41,995 bases of DNA. Source: Caryophanon sp036309765 (lineage in GTDB: Bacteria; Bacillota; Bacilli; Bacillales_A; Planococcaceae). A program made the translations under genes and the position numbers. The stretch lies in NCBI GenBank assembly GCA_036309765.1, contig JAXJTE010000007.1, positions 1 through 41,995 of the forward strand, in the 5' to 3' direction. Below the pieces are notes generated by a model that was not told the DNA's origin, made no database searches, and worked only from the letters and a program-made list of their open reading frames with translations. Below, piece by piece: positions 7,823 to 15,520 of this stretch. The stretch's first letter is position 1. Every line of letters begins with the position of its first letter.

Positions 7823-8745
7823 CACAGCAACATGAAAAATTACGTGACGGTGCATTCGACATTGTCGGCATGCATCGCGAGGAACAAGAGCAACTTTCCG
7901 CAAAGCCAGTATCGTTTTGGAAGGAAGTATTATACCGTTTCAAGCAAAACAAGCTCGCTGTATGTGGGTTAGTCGTTTTAATTATTATTGCGCTTATGGC
8001 AATCATTGTACCAGAAATATCGCCGTACAAATACAGTGACCAGCTCGGCGTATACAATCAGCCACCGTCTGCAGAGCATTGGTTCGGCACAGATGATTTA
8101 GGGCGCGACATTTTCGTCCGCATTTGGGCAGGGGCGCGCATTTCATTATTTATCGGTATTACCGCAGCGCTCATTGATGTGATTATCGGTGTTATTTGGG
8201 GCAGCATCGCGGGACTTGCCGGTGGACGAACAGATAATATTATGATGCGTATTGCCGATGTGTTAACAGCTGTACCATATTTACTTGTTGTTATTATTTT
8301 AATCGTTGTCATGCAGCCGGGGCTTGTGCCGATGATCATTGCGCTATGTATTACCGGTTGGGTGAACATGGCACGAATTGTGCGCGGCGAGGTCATGTCG
8401 ATTAAAAATCAAGAGTACGTATTAGCTGCTCGTACGCTTGGGGCAGGAACAGCGCACTTAATTCGTAGGCATTTAATTCCGAATGCGCTTGGGGCGATTT
8501 TAGTAACGATGACGTTAACAGTACCTGCTGCTATTTTCACAGAGGCGTTTTTAAGCTACTTAGGCTTGGGCGTTCCTGCACCACGAGCAAGCTGGGGAAC
8601 GATGGCGTCTGAAGGGAATAAGGCACTCATGTCGTATCCGTGGCGATTGTTTTTCCCAGCGTTTTTCATTTCAGTAACAATATTTGCGTTTAATGCGGTC
8701 GGCGATGGACTTCGCGATGCGTTAGACCCGAAATTACGAAAATAA
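7819..8745 (+). CDS. oppC: Oligopeptide ABC transporter permease OppC
   Basis: A 308-aa partner permease. An N-terminal cytoplasmic segment (about 45 aa, 'SFWKEVLYRFKQNKLAVCG') precedes the first membrane helix, as in OppC proteins. 'GTDDLGRDIFVRIWAGARISLFIG' (seen as 'GTDDLGRDIF' and 'GARISLFIG') is the diagnostic motif, and 'EYVLAARTLGAGTAHLIRRH' is the ATPase-contact loop. The C-terminus 'FNAVGDGLRDALDPKLRK' is typical. ATGA overlaps the oppB stop. It acts with OppB as the transmembrane pore. Confidence 0.95.
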   Translation: MTQQHEKLRDGAFDIVGMHREEQEQLSAKPVSFWKEVLYRFKQNKLAVCGLVVLIIIALMAIIVPEISPYKYSDQLGVYNQPPSAEHWFGTDDLGRDIFVRIWAGARISLFIGITAALIDVIIGVIWGSIAGLAGGRTDNIMMRIADVLTAVPYLLVVIILIVVMQPGLVPMIIALCITGWVNMARIVRGEVMSIKNQEYVLAARTLGAGTAHLIRRHLIPNALGAILVTMTLTVPAAIFTEAFLSYLGLGVPAPRASWGTMASEGNKALMSYPWRLFFPAFFISVTIFAFNAVGDGLRDALDPKLRK

Positions 8746-8760
8746 GAGGTGAGCACGAAT

Positions 8761-9807
8761 ATGAAGCCAAAGCTGTTACAAGTGAAAGATTTGCACGTTC
8801 ATTTTAAAACGTATGCCGGCATTGTGCAGGCGGTGCGAGGTGTGAGCTTCGAGCTGTATGAGGGAGAGACGCTTGCGATCGTTGGTGAATCCGGCTCAGG
8901 AAAAAGCGTGACGAGCAACGCGCTCATGAAGCTTATTCCGCAACCCCCTGGCATTTACGCAGGTGGAGAAATTTTGTTTAACGGGCGCGACATTATTCCG
9001 CTATCCGATAAAGAAATGGCGAAAATTCGCGGTAACGATATCGCAATGATTTTCCAAGACCCGATGACGTCGCTGAATCCGACGATGAAAATTGGCAAGC
9101 AAATTACCGAGGTTATTTTGCAGCATAAAGCGGCGTCGCGTTCGGATGCAAAGGAGCGTGCGATGGAGCTGTTAAAGCTAGTCGGCATTCCGTTTCCTGA
9201 AAAGCGCTACAAGCAATATCCGCATGAGCTGTCAGGTGGTATGCGTCAGCGAATTGTTATTGCGATTGCGCTTGCGGCGAACCCGAAGCTGCTCATTGCC
9301 GACGAGCCGACGACCGCGCTTGACGTAACGATTCAAGCGCAAATTTTGGAGCTGATGAAGGATATTCAAAAACGCAGCAATACGTCGATTATTTTCATTA
9401 CGCATGACTTAGGCGTTGTGGCGAATGTGGCGGATCGTGTCGCTGTTATGTATGCAGGGCAAATTGTTGAGTACGGCACGGTAAATGAAATTTTCTACAA
9501 TCCGAAGCATCCGTATACGTGGGGGCTGCTCGGCTCGATGCCTGATTTAAGCAACAGCTCAGACGAATTGCTGCGAACGATTCCAGGCTCGCCGCCGAAC
9601 TTAATTCAGCCACCAGTTGGCGATGCGTTTGCGCCGCGTAACGAGTTTGCAATGGCGATTGATTACGAAGCGGAGCCACCGATGTTTCAAGTATCGCCGA
9701 CGCATTTTGCGAAAACGTGGCTACTGCATCCTGATGCGCCAAAAATCGACGTGCCACAAGTCGTACAGCAGCGCATTGACCGCTACGTAAAGGAAGGTGA
9801 GGCGTGA
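8761..9807 (+). CDS. oppD: Oligopeptide ABC transporter ATPase OppD
   Basis: A 348-aa ATP-binding subunit with Walker A 'GESGSGKS' (about 42-49), signature 'LSGGMRQR', Walker B 'LLIADEPTTALDVT', and the peptide-transporter C-terminal extension with 'HPYTWGLLGSMPDL' and 'GSPPNLIQPP'. An in-frame GTG at 8749 lies inside the ribosome binding site AGAGGTG, so ATG at 8761 is the better start. Unusually, the C-terminal region lacks the four-cysteine cluster often seen in OppD/DppD proteins. The residues after 'GDAFAPRNEFAMAIDYE' where it would be expected carry no Cys, so an iron-sulfur site is unlikely. It overlaps oppF by one base (TGATG). Confidence 0.94.
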   Translation: MKPKLLQVKDLHVHFKTYAGIVQAVRGVSFELYEGETLAIVGESGSGKSVTSNALMKLIPQPPGIYAGGEILFNGRDIIPLSDKEMAKIRGNDIAMIFQDPMTSLNPTMKIGKQITEVILQHKAASRSDAKERAMELLKLVGIPFPEKRYKQYPHELSGGMRQRIVIAIALAANPKLLIADEPTTALDVTIQAQILELMKDIQKRSNTSIIFITHDLGVVANVADRVAVMYAGQIVEYGTVNEIFYNPKHPYTWGLLGSMPDLSNSSDELLRTIPGSPPNLIQPPVGDAFAPRNEFAMAIDYEAEPPMFQVSPTHFAKTWLLHPDAPKIDVPQVVQQRIDRYVKEGEA

Positions 9808-10718
9808 TGATACGTAAAAAGATTTTAGAAGTAAATGGCTTGAAGCAATATTTCGGCTCAGCGTCGAATCTGATTAAAGCGGTAGATGACATTTCGCTGT
9901 ATGTGTATGAAGGCGAAACACTCGGGCTCGTTGGTGAATCGGGCAGTGGCAAATCAACAACGGGGCGCTCGATTATTCGCTTATACGACGTGACCGGTGG
10001 CGATATTTACTTTAAAGGGCAAAACATCGCCGCTATAAAATCGCGCAAAGACTTAAAGCATTTCAATAAAGATATGCAAATGATTTTCCAAGACCCATAT
10101 GCTTCGCTTAATCCGCGTATGACGGCGAGTGAAATTATTACAGAAGGCTTTGATATTCACGGCATGTACAAAAATAAAAAGGAACGTGCCGAAAAGGTGG
10201 CCGAGCTGTTAGAGGCGGTCGGGCTAAACCGCATGCACGCCTCACGTTATGCGCATGAGTTTTCAGGTGGGCAACGTCAGCGTATCGGCATTGCGCGTGC
10301 ACTTAGCTTAGACCCGAGCTTCATCATTGCCGATGAGCCGATTTCTGCGCTCGACGTGTCAATTCAAGCGCAAGTCGTGAACTTACTAAAGCAAATTCAG
10401 CGTGAGCGCAACTTAACGTACTTATTTATCGCGCATGATTTGTCGATGGTGAAATACATTAGCGACCGTATCGCTGTGATGTACCGAGGCAAAATTGTTG
10501 AAATTGGACCAGCTGATGACATTTACAATACGCCGCGCCATCCGTATACGAAATCACTACTATCTGCCGTGCCACAGCCAGATCCGTTAAGCGAGCGCAC
10601 GCGCACACGCATTCCGTACGTACATGAAGAAGCGGACGGTGACATCATCGCGCACGAAGTATCCGCCGACCATTACGTTTTTGCGACAAGTGAGCAGCTC
10701 GCACGCTGGCAATTGTAG
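9807..10718 (+). CDS. oppF: Oligopeptide ABC transporter ATPase OppF
   Basis: A 303-aa second ATPase of the importer. Walker A is 'GESGSGKS' (about 43-50), the signature is 'FSGGQRQR' (Phe in place of Leu, common in OppF), Walker B is 'FIIADEPISALDVS', and the C-terminal family motif is 'HPYTKSLLSAVPQPDP'. It starts at ATG 9807 within TGATG of the oppD stop, with AAGGAAGG upstream; an in-frame GTG three bases earlier is a poorer choice. It heterodimerises with OppD to power peptide uptake. It is the last gene of the opp unit. No strong terminator follows directly, and the next 270 bases hold an extended -10 and a GC-rich hairpin repeat. Confidence 0.94.
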   Translation: MIRKKILEVNGLKQYFGSASNLIKAVDDISLYVYEGETLGLVGESGSGKSTTGRSIIRLYDVTGGDIYFKGQNIAAIKSRKDLKHFNKDMQMIFQDPYASLNPRMTASEIITEGFDIHGMYKNKKERAEKVAELLEAVGLNRMHASRYAHEFSGGQRQRIGIARALSLDPSFIIADEPISALDVSIQAQVVNLLKQIQRERNLTYLFIAHDLSMVKYISDRIAVMYRGKIVEIGPADDIYNTPRHPYTKSLLSAVPQPDPLSERTRTRIPYVHEEADGDIIAHEVSADHYVFATSEQLARWQL

Positions 10719-10738
10719 CGAAGTACCCGACCGCTTCG

Positions 10739-10747
10739 TGCTATAAT
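10739..10747 (+). promoter_or_regulatory. Extended -10 promoter upstream of the rlmA-like gene
   Basis: TGCTATAAT (10739-10747) is a perfect extended -10 element shortly after oppF and could drive the downstream methyltransferase through the repeat. No good -35 is seen. Confidence 0.4.
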
Positions 10748-10862
10748 AAATAACTTGAGCACGTATATTTAATAGGAGCTGTGTTGCGACGAAATGACAA
10801 AAAGCAAGTCGCATACATGTTCAATAGTAGCTATATAGAACATAATGGTAGGCTCGAAACAA

Positions 10863-10935
10863 GAGGCGGACTCCAGCGGGAAAAGCATGAGCTTGAGACT
10901 ACAGGCTCAAGCCATGCCCGCGGAAAGCCTGCCTC
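10863..10935 (+). repeat. GC-rich hairpin repeat, copy A
   Basis: This 73-base sequence folds on itself from end to end. GAGGC pairs with GCCTC (ends), GCGGG with CCCGC, GCATG with CATGC, and GCTTGAG with CTCAAGC around a short loop (ACTACAGG). It shares the order GACTCC..GGGAA.AGC...CGGAAAGC with copies B-D in this window. I recall very similar GC-rich dispersed repeats between genes in other Bacillaceae, but I cannot name an accepted family. Confidence 0.8.
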
Positions 10936-10990
10936 GATGTGAAGAGCCGAATAAAATCATTGTCTATAGAGCAGTAAAGAACGAAAGACG

Positions 10991-11827
10991 GTGAACGGTG
11001 TGCTTTCAAGAAGAGCAGAAGGAATACAATTATTGCGCACACATGAGGAGAAATTGAGCTGCCCTCATTGCGCACAGCGAGTAACAGTGAGTGAGGAAGG
11101 ACGCATCGCCTGTGAGAACAACCACTCATTCGACGTCGCAAAGCAAGGCTACGTCAACATGTTAACGCATGCGGTGCAGTCGATGTACACGAAGGACTTA
11201 TTCACATCGCGCAAAACGGTGCTAGAAAGCGGACTGTATGACGACGTACAGCGCACGCTCGCAAGCTATATCGAAAATGGTGCAGTCGTGCTTGATACAG
11301 GCTGCGGCGAGGGTACGCATTTAGCACGTATTTGCGAAAAGTCAGGCGCGTTCGGTATTGGCATCGACTTAGCGAAGGAAGGCATACTCGAAGCGGCGCG
11401 TCATTACAAAAATGAGGTGTGGATCGTTGGCGACTTAGCAAAAAGTCCGTTTCCTGCTGCGACGTTTGATGCGATTTTTAACATTTTATCGCCAGCGAAC
11501 TACGATGAATTTAAACGACTGCTCAAGCCGAATGGTCGCGTCATTAAAGTCGTGCCAGCCGAGCGTTATTTAACGGAGCTACGCCAACAGCTATTTGCAG
11601 ATTCGGAAAAGGAATCGTACTCAAACGCGCAAACAGTCGCACGCTTTAACGAAGCATTTACGCATGTTGAGCAGCAGCGCGTCACGACGACGATGGCACT
11701 AACACCTGAGCTTGTGCCGCATTTATTAAACATGACACCAATGGGCTGGCACCGTGATGAAACAAAGGATATTACGCTGACGCACATTACGATTGATGTT
11801 GATGTGTTGATTGGAACATATAAGTAA
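10991..11827 (+). CDS. 23S rRNA (guanine-N1) methyltransferase, RlmA/TlrB family
   Basis: A 278-aa protein with an N-terminal zinc finger (CPHC at about 24-27, then 'IACENNHSFD' supplying a Cys and His) and 'VAKQGYVNML', both diagnostic of the RlmA family. A class I SAM-binding domain follows with 'VVLDTGCGEGTHLARI' (about 97-112) and 'ILSPANYDEFKRLLKPNG'. Family members methylate N1 of a guanine in the 23S helix 35 loop (G745 in E. coli, G748 in Gram-positives). The GTG at 10991 is taken as start, but its ribosome site is weak. A TTG at 11033 behind AGAAGGA is an alternative that would shorten the N-terminus by 14 residues and keep the zinc finger. A GC-rich hairpin repeat lies just upstream. 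Confidence 0.88.
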   Translation: MNGVLSRRAEGIQLLRTHEEKLSCPHCAQRVTVSEEGRIACENNHSFDVAKQGYVNMLTHAVQSMYTKDLFTSRKTVLESGLYDDVQRTLASYIENGAVVLDTGCGEGTHLARICEKSGAFGIGIDLAKEGILEAARHYKNEVWIVGDLAKSPFPAATFDAIFNILSPANYDEFKRLLKPNGRVIKVVPAERYLTELRQQLFADSEKESYSNAQTVARFNEAFTHVEQQRVTTTMALTPELVPHLLNMTPMGWHRDETKDITLTHITIDVDVLIGTYK

Positions 11828-11839
11828 CGAGGTCTGTTG

Positions 11840-11997
11840 ATGATCCATTTTTATACAGCTGAATCGGTTGTTTTCAGCAACAAAACTGACATGAATGCAG
11901 CAGTGTAGTAGCATGGAGCGTGCGCCGAGCCCCAGGAAAGCGAGCCGCACTACGCGAAATGCCAGTTGAATGGCTAATCAACACGCTTGATAAGTAA
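11840..11997 (+). pseudogene. Possible small gene broken by repeat copy B
   Basis: ATG at 11840, seven bases after GAGG, opens a 22-codon frame (MIHFYTAESVVFSNKTDM...) that ends at a TAG (11906-11908) inside the repeat. Just past the repeat another frame, 11959-11997, reads MPVEWLINTLDK and stops just before a good terminator. Both pieces look protein-like, but they lie in different frames and I do not recognise the protein. This is a weak inference; each could be chance. Confidence 0.25.
11902..11960 (+). repeat. GC-rich hairpin repeat, copy B (internally deleted)
   Basis: This copy keeps the outer flanks of copy C (ATGCAG...GTAGT.GCA...GTGCG at the left, GAGCCG...TACGCG at the right) and the conserved box CCGAGCCCCAGGAAAGCGAG (11925-11944). 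It lacks the roughly 60-base middle. The breakpoint sits at short CGAG matches, as expected from slippage or recombination between them. Confidence 0.75.
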
Positions 11998-12005
11998 CGA
12001 AAATA

Positions 12006-12042
12006 AGGCTGTCCGATATGAATGTCGGGCAGCTTTTTTTGT
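12006..12042 (+). terminator. Terminator before the SDR gene
   Basis: AAGGCTGTCCGA pairs with TCGGGCAGCTTT (one G-T pair) and is followed by T7. It closes the unit containing the rlmA-like gene. Confidence 0.85.
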
Positions 12043-12110
12043 GCTTGCACTCCGATACAATTAGACGCCATGAAAATATGCTACAATTTCACCAACAAGG
12101 AGGAATGAAT

Positions 12111-12992
12111 ATGGCAACAATTCTCGTTTTAGGTGGCACACGTTTTTTCGGCAAAAAATTAGTAGAACGATTGCTTCAGAGCGGACATGATGTGACGATT
12201 GCAACGCGTGGACAAGCGGGCAATCCGTTTGGCGAGCGCGTTACACATTTACAGTTTGACCGTACTGACGCGGCGGCATTTGAAGCGGCAGTGCAAGGTA
12301 AATCATGGGACATTGTGTACGACAACATTTGCTACAGCCCAAACGATGCGCGTGAGGCGGTGCGCATTTTAGACGGCAAGGCAGGCAAGCTCGTGTTTAC
12401 GTCATCGCTTGCGACGTACGACCCGCGCCCAGGCATTCGCACAGAGGAAGACTTCAATCCACATACGCATGAAATACGCGAAGGCGATGCGAGCGACTTT
12501 TCTTACGGTGAAGGGAAGCGCCAAGTTGAAGCGGTGTATTATCAGCAGTCAAATTTCCCAGTTGTCGCAGTGCGTTTTCCGATTGTTGTTGGTGAGGATG
12601 ATTATACGGAGCGATTATTGTTTCACGTGCAACATGTGCTTGAACGAAAACCAATGGCGTTCGTGAGCTTAGATGCGCGTATGTCGTACATTACGTCAGA
12701 CGAAGCGGCGGCGTTTTTACAATGGGCAGGTGAAGAAGCAGAAGCGGAGCCGTTTAACGCAACAGCAAGCGGCGATTATACGATTGCACAGTTTATTGCG
12801 CTCGTCGAACAAGCAACAGGCAAGCGTGCGAAAATTGCGCTCGGTGGTGACGATGCGACGCGCTCTCCGTATGCAGTTGGGGCAGATTGGTACATGACGA
12901 ACGACAAGGCGACGCGTGCAGGCTTTACATTTAGCCATTTGAATGACTGGTTGCTACCGTTAATCGAGCGTCTTGTCGCGTCACAACGTTAA
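12111..12992 (+). CDS. NAD(P)-dependent epimerase/dehydratase-like SDR protein
   Basis: A 293-aa extended short-chain dehydrogenase-like protein. The N-terminal dinucleotide motif is 'ILVLGGTRFFGKKLV' (about 4-18, a GGTxFxG variant of GxxGxxG) followed by an Arg (TRG), which favours NADP. A YxxxK-type active site may be 'YGEGK' near residue 140, with 'VFTSSLATYD' as the preceding strand-turn. The pattern with GGTRFxG resembles the atypical branch that includes chloroplast CSP41-like and Bacillus NAD-epimerase paralogues, so catalytic activity and substrate are uncertain. Of two nearby ATGs, 12111 is preferred because AAGGAGG (12097-12103) lies seven bases before it; ATG 12105 would be only one base away from that site. 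Confidence 0.82.
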   Translation: MATILVLGGTRFFGKKLVERLLQSGHDVTIATRGQAGNPFGERVTHLQFDRTDAAAFEAAVQGKSWDIVYDNICYSPNDAREAVRILDGKAGKLVFTSSLATYDPRPGIRTEEDFNPHTHEIREGDASDFSYGEGKRQVEAVYYQQSNFPVVAVRFPIVVGEDDYTERLLFHVQHVLERKPMAFVSLDARMSYITSDEAAAFLQWAGEEAEAEPFNATASGDYTIAQFIALVEQATGKRAKIALGGDDATRSPYAVGADWYMTNDKATRAGFTFSHLNDWLLPLIERLVASQR

Positions 12993-12999
12993 TCACTCG

Positions 13000-13028
13000 T
13001 TGCGACAACGATACGCATCGAGTAAAAT
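13000..13028 (+). promoter_or_regulatory. Sigma-A promoter for plsC
   Basis: TTGCGA (13000-13005) and TAAAAT (13023-13028) are exactly 17 bases apart, 55 bases before the plsC ATG. The -35 overlaps a small inverted repeat (TCGTTG/CAACGA). Confidence 0.55.
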
Positions 13029-13083
13029 AAAAGTAGCAACGAAAATACGTTCACAACAGAAATTTTGGACGAAAAGGTAGGCA

Positions 13084-13701
13084 ATGATCGTGTATAAATT
13101 AACAGCGAATTTAGTAAAAGGGTTGCTTGTAACAGCGGGCTCATCTGCGCATGTGTATGGGAAGGAAAACATTCCGGCTGAAGGTGGCTTTATTATCGCC
13201 TGCACGCATACAGGCTACGTCGATATTTTAAGCTTAGGTGTGTCGATGCTACCGCGCGAAATTCATTTCATGGCGAAAAAACAGCTGTTTGATATAAAAG
13301 GCTTAGGCTGGTTTATTAACAAATTAAATGCGTTCCCAGTAGACCGCGAAAACCCAGGGCCGAGCGTAATTAAAATTCCGCGTCAGCTTATTAAAGAAGG
13401 CAAAATTGTCGGCATTTTCCCAAGCGGTACGCGCAACGCCGAAAGTTCTGAGCTCAAGCAAGGGGCCATTACGATTGCACAGCTATCAAAAGCACAAATC
13501 GTCCCGGCTGCATACGTTGGTCCGAGCAACGCAAAGGACGTCTTTTCATTCAAGCGTGAGCGTGGCTACTTAGTGTTTGGCGAGCCATTCATACCAGCAG
13601 CAGGCAAAGAAGGACGCGAAGAAGCAACTAAATTTTTAGAGCAGCAGCTACTGTTCTTAACAGACGAAGCAGAACAAAAACGCGCGGAAAGCAAGCGTTA
13701 G
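13084..13701 (+). CDS. plsC: 1-acyl-sn-glycerol-3-phosphate acyltransferase
   Basis: A 205-aa acyltransferase of the LPLAT family that would convert lysophosphatidate to phosphatidate in membrane lipid synthesis. The catalytic HX4D is H42-TGYV-D47 in 'ACTHTGYVDIL'. The second block 'AKKQLFDIKGLGWFINKLNAFPVDR' (read as 'AKKQLFDI' and 'NAFPVDR') and the substrate-binding 'GIFPSGTR' are all in place, and 'IVPAAYVGP' forms the fourth motif. Length is usual for Bacillus PlsC. AAAAGGTAGG lies just before ATG 13084. It is a single-gene unit with its own promoter and a hairpin terminator, followed by repeat copy C. Confidence 0.93.
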   Translation: MIVYKLTANLVKGLLVTAGSSAHVYGKENIPAEGGFIIACTHTGYVDILSLGVSMLPREIHFMAKKQLFDIKGLGWFINKLNAFPVDRENPGPSVIKIPRQLIKEGKIVGIFPSGTRNAESSELKQGAITIAQLSKAQIVPAAYVGPSNAKDVFSFKRERGYLVFGEPFIPAAGKEGREEATKFLEQQLLFLTDEAEQKRAESKR

Positions 13702-13734
13702 TCGTAACTCTTTTTAAGTAGTACGTTTCTTTTC

Positions 13735-13764
13735 AGACGGAAGCCAACTGGTTTTCGTCTTTTA
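13735..13764 (+). terminator. Terminator after plsC
   Basis: AGACGGAAGCC (13735-13745) pairs with GGTTTTCGTCT (13750-13760) using G-T pairs, followed by TTT. Confidence 0.65.
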
Positions 13765-13789
13765 ACTTTAGCATGGAAGCTAGCGGACA

Positions 13790-13916
13790 TGCAGTATCGT
13801 AGTGGCAGAGCGCGTGCGGCGAGACTCCTTGGGGAACAGCTCGTGACTCAAGACCCCACAGCGGAGCGAGGAGGCTTGAGCCGAGCCCCAGGAAAGCGAG
13901 CCGTCATACGCGCCTT
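13790..13916 (+). repeat. GC-rich hairpin repeat, copy C (full length)
   Basis: The core spans 13816-13903. The left box GCGGCGAGACTCCTTGGGG (13816-13834) and right box CCGAGCCCCAGGAAAGCGAG (13881-13900) are shared exactly with copy D. Internal arms GCTCG/CGAGC and CTCAAG/CTTGAG, and outer CGCGT/ACGCG, make one long hairpin. It fills the gap between plsC and the phosphatase gene. No open frame in it looks real. Confidence 0.82.
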
Positions 13917-13967
13917 GCCTATTTACATGTAATAAAATACATCAATTTTTCACTAGGAGGAAACAAT

Positions 13968-14438
13968 ATGATTCGTGTATTATTCGTATGTTTAGGCAAC
14001 ATTTGCCGCTCACCAATGGCAGAAGCGGTATTTCGTGAAGAGGTGAAAAAACGCGGCTTAGCGCACATCATTGAAGTCGATTCATGCGGCACAGCTAGCT
14101 ATCACGTCGGCGAGCCACCGCATAAAGGCACACAGGCAAAGCTGCGCGATTACGGCATTTCAACAGATGGCATGAAGGCACGTCAACTATGGGCATCGGA
14201 CTTTGATAGCTTTGATTATTTAGTAGCGATGGATGCGAGCAACGTACAAAATATCGAAAAAGCGCTGCGCAAAACGGGTGATAAAATTTTCCGCTTCCTA
14301 GATGTAACAGAGCATCAAATGGACGTACCCGACCCGTATTACACAGGCGACTTCCAAGAAACGTACGACTTAGTGATCGACGGCTGTAACGCATTGCTTG
14401 CGAAAATCGAAGCGGAGCATCCATATTTGTTTTCGTAA
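13968..14438 (+). CDS. Low-molecular-weight protein-tyrosine phosphatase
   Basis: A 156-aa phosphatase with the P-loop CX5R at the N-terminus: C8-LGNIC-R14-S in 'VCLGNICRSPMAE'. The general acid D122 lies in 'VPDPYYTGDF', and the neighbouring paired tyrosines are typical of the family. It hydrolyses phosphotyrosine (or arginine phosphate in the YwlE branch; the residue after the loop that separates the two, Thr versus Ile, is Ile12 here, which favours tyrosine). It resembles Bacillus YfkJ in length and sequence style. GGAGG precedes the ATG. The Zn-peptidase gene follows 53 bases later on the same strand. Confidence 0.92.
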   Translation: MIRVLFVCLGNICRSPMAEAVFREEVKKRGLAHIIEVDSCGTASYHVGEPPHKGTQAKLRDYGISTDGMKARQLWASDFDSFDYLVAMDASNVQNIEKALRKTGDKIFRFLDVTEHQMDVPDPYYTGDFQETYDLVIDGCNALLAKIEAEHPYLFS

Positions 14439-14491
14439 GCGCGTTTTACGGGTATAACATGGCACATAGTATGTAAGAAGGGGCGGGTTTT

Positions 14492-15358
14492 ATGGAAACG
14501 AAGGGGAGACGAAAAAGCAGTAACGTAGATGACCGACGCGGGATGAGTCCAAAAAAGATGGGCGGTATCGGCGGTGGAGTCGGGATCATCATTATCATTA
14601 TTTTTACGTTGTTAAGCGGCGGTGATTTAGGCGACGTCGTAACAAATGTTGTGAACAATGGCAGTGGCACAGAAACGACCGAACAAGTAGCGTACACACC
14701 GACAGCGGAGGAAGAGGAGCTTGCTGACTTCGTATCGGTCGTGCTTGCGGATACGGAAGATATTTGGAACAAGCTATTTCAAGAGCAAGGTATGCAGTAC
14801 GTTGAGCCGACACTCGTGTTATTTAGCGATAGTGTAAGCTCTGCATGTGGCTTACAAAGCGCGGCAGTTGGACCGTTTTACTGCCCAGGCGATTATTCAT
14901 TATACATCGATTTAAGCTTTTACAAAGAGCTGCGCGATCAATTTAACGCACCAGGTGACTTTGCGATGGCGTACGTTGTGGCACATGAAGTAGGGCATCA
15001 CGTCCAAACGTTACTCGGCACGTCACAGGAAGTGCACGCGCAGTCAGGTAAAGTATCGGAAGCGGCATATAATGAACAGGTGAAGCGTTTAGAGCTACAG
15101 GCGGACTACTTAGCAGGTGTATGGGCGCATCACGTTCAAGGCATGGGCTATTTAGAAGAAGGCGATATGGAAGAAGCGCTCGTTGCGGCAAACGCAATTG
15201 GTGACGATACGCTACAAATGGAGGCGCGTGGTTACGTCGTGCCAGAGAGTTTCACGCATGGCACGAGTGAGCAACGTATGCGCTGGCTGAAGAAGGGCTA
15301 CGAAAACGGCACGCTTGAAGGCAGCGATACGTTTAGCATTTCAGCGTCTCAGTTATAG
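14492..15358 (+). CDS. Membrane-anchored neutral zinc metallopeptidase (YpfJ family)
   Basis: A 288-aa protein. A basic, disordered N-terminus (about 1-22) is followed by one membrane segment rich in Ile (about 27-42), giving an extracytoplasmic catalytic domain. The zinc motif is 'AHEVGHHVQ' (HEVGH at about 165-169). The downstream 'RLELQADYLAGVWAHH' supplies the third-ligand acidic residue region, and 'FTHGTSEQRMRWLKKGYENG' is the conserved C-terminal signature of the family. Two cysteines (about C119 and C131, in 'SACGLQSAAVGPFYCPGD') match the family's 'SACG...YCP' motif. Physiological substrates of this family are not known. AAGGGGCGG precedes ATG. Confidence 0.9.
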   Translation: METKGRRKSSNVDDRRGMSPKKMGGIGGGVGIIIIIIFTLLSGGDLGDVVTNVVNNGSGTETTEQVAYTPTAEEEELADFVSVVLADTEDIWNKLFQEQGMQYVEPTLVLFSDSVSSACGLQSAAVGPFYCPGDYSLYIDLSFYKELRDQFNAPGDFAMAYVVAHEVGHHVQTLLGTSQEVHAQSGKVSEAAYNEQVKRLELQADYLAGVWAHHVQGMGYLEEGDMEEALVAANAIGDDTLQMEARGYVVPESFTHGTSEQRMRWLKKGYENGTLEGSDTFSISASQL

Positions 15359-15365
15359 TAAAACG

Positions 15366-15406
15366 AATGGTAACGGAAATCTCGATTTTCGTTACCATTT
15401 GTTTTG
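15366..15406 (+). terminator. Terminator after the metallopeptidase
   Basis: AATGGTAACG (15366-15375) pairs with CGTTACCATT (15390-15399), then TGTTTTG. The weak T run makes it a moderate call. Confidence 0.6.
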
Positions 15407-15520
15407 CCTCAACACTTTTTCTTTCGCCACATTGTGTTGTATAATAGTACAGTCAAAAAAAGCTTTATTGTGCGCTTTAGGGCGAAAAATCATTCAAAAC
15501 ACGAAAGCGAGTGGAGCGAC

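Noticed and set aside
10739..13967. Possibility that the repeat-rich stretch is a mobile island
   Set aside because: No transposase, integrase or direct target duplication is visible, and the genes between repeats are ordinary core genes.
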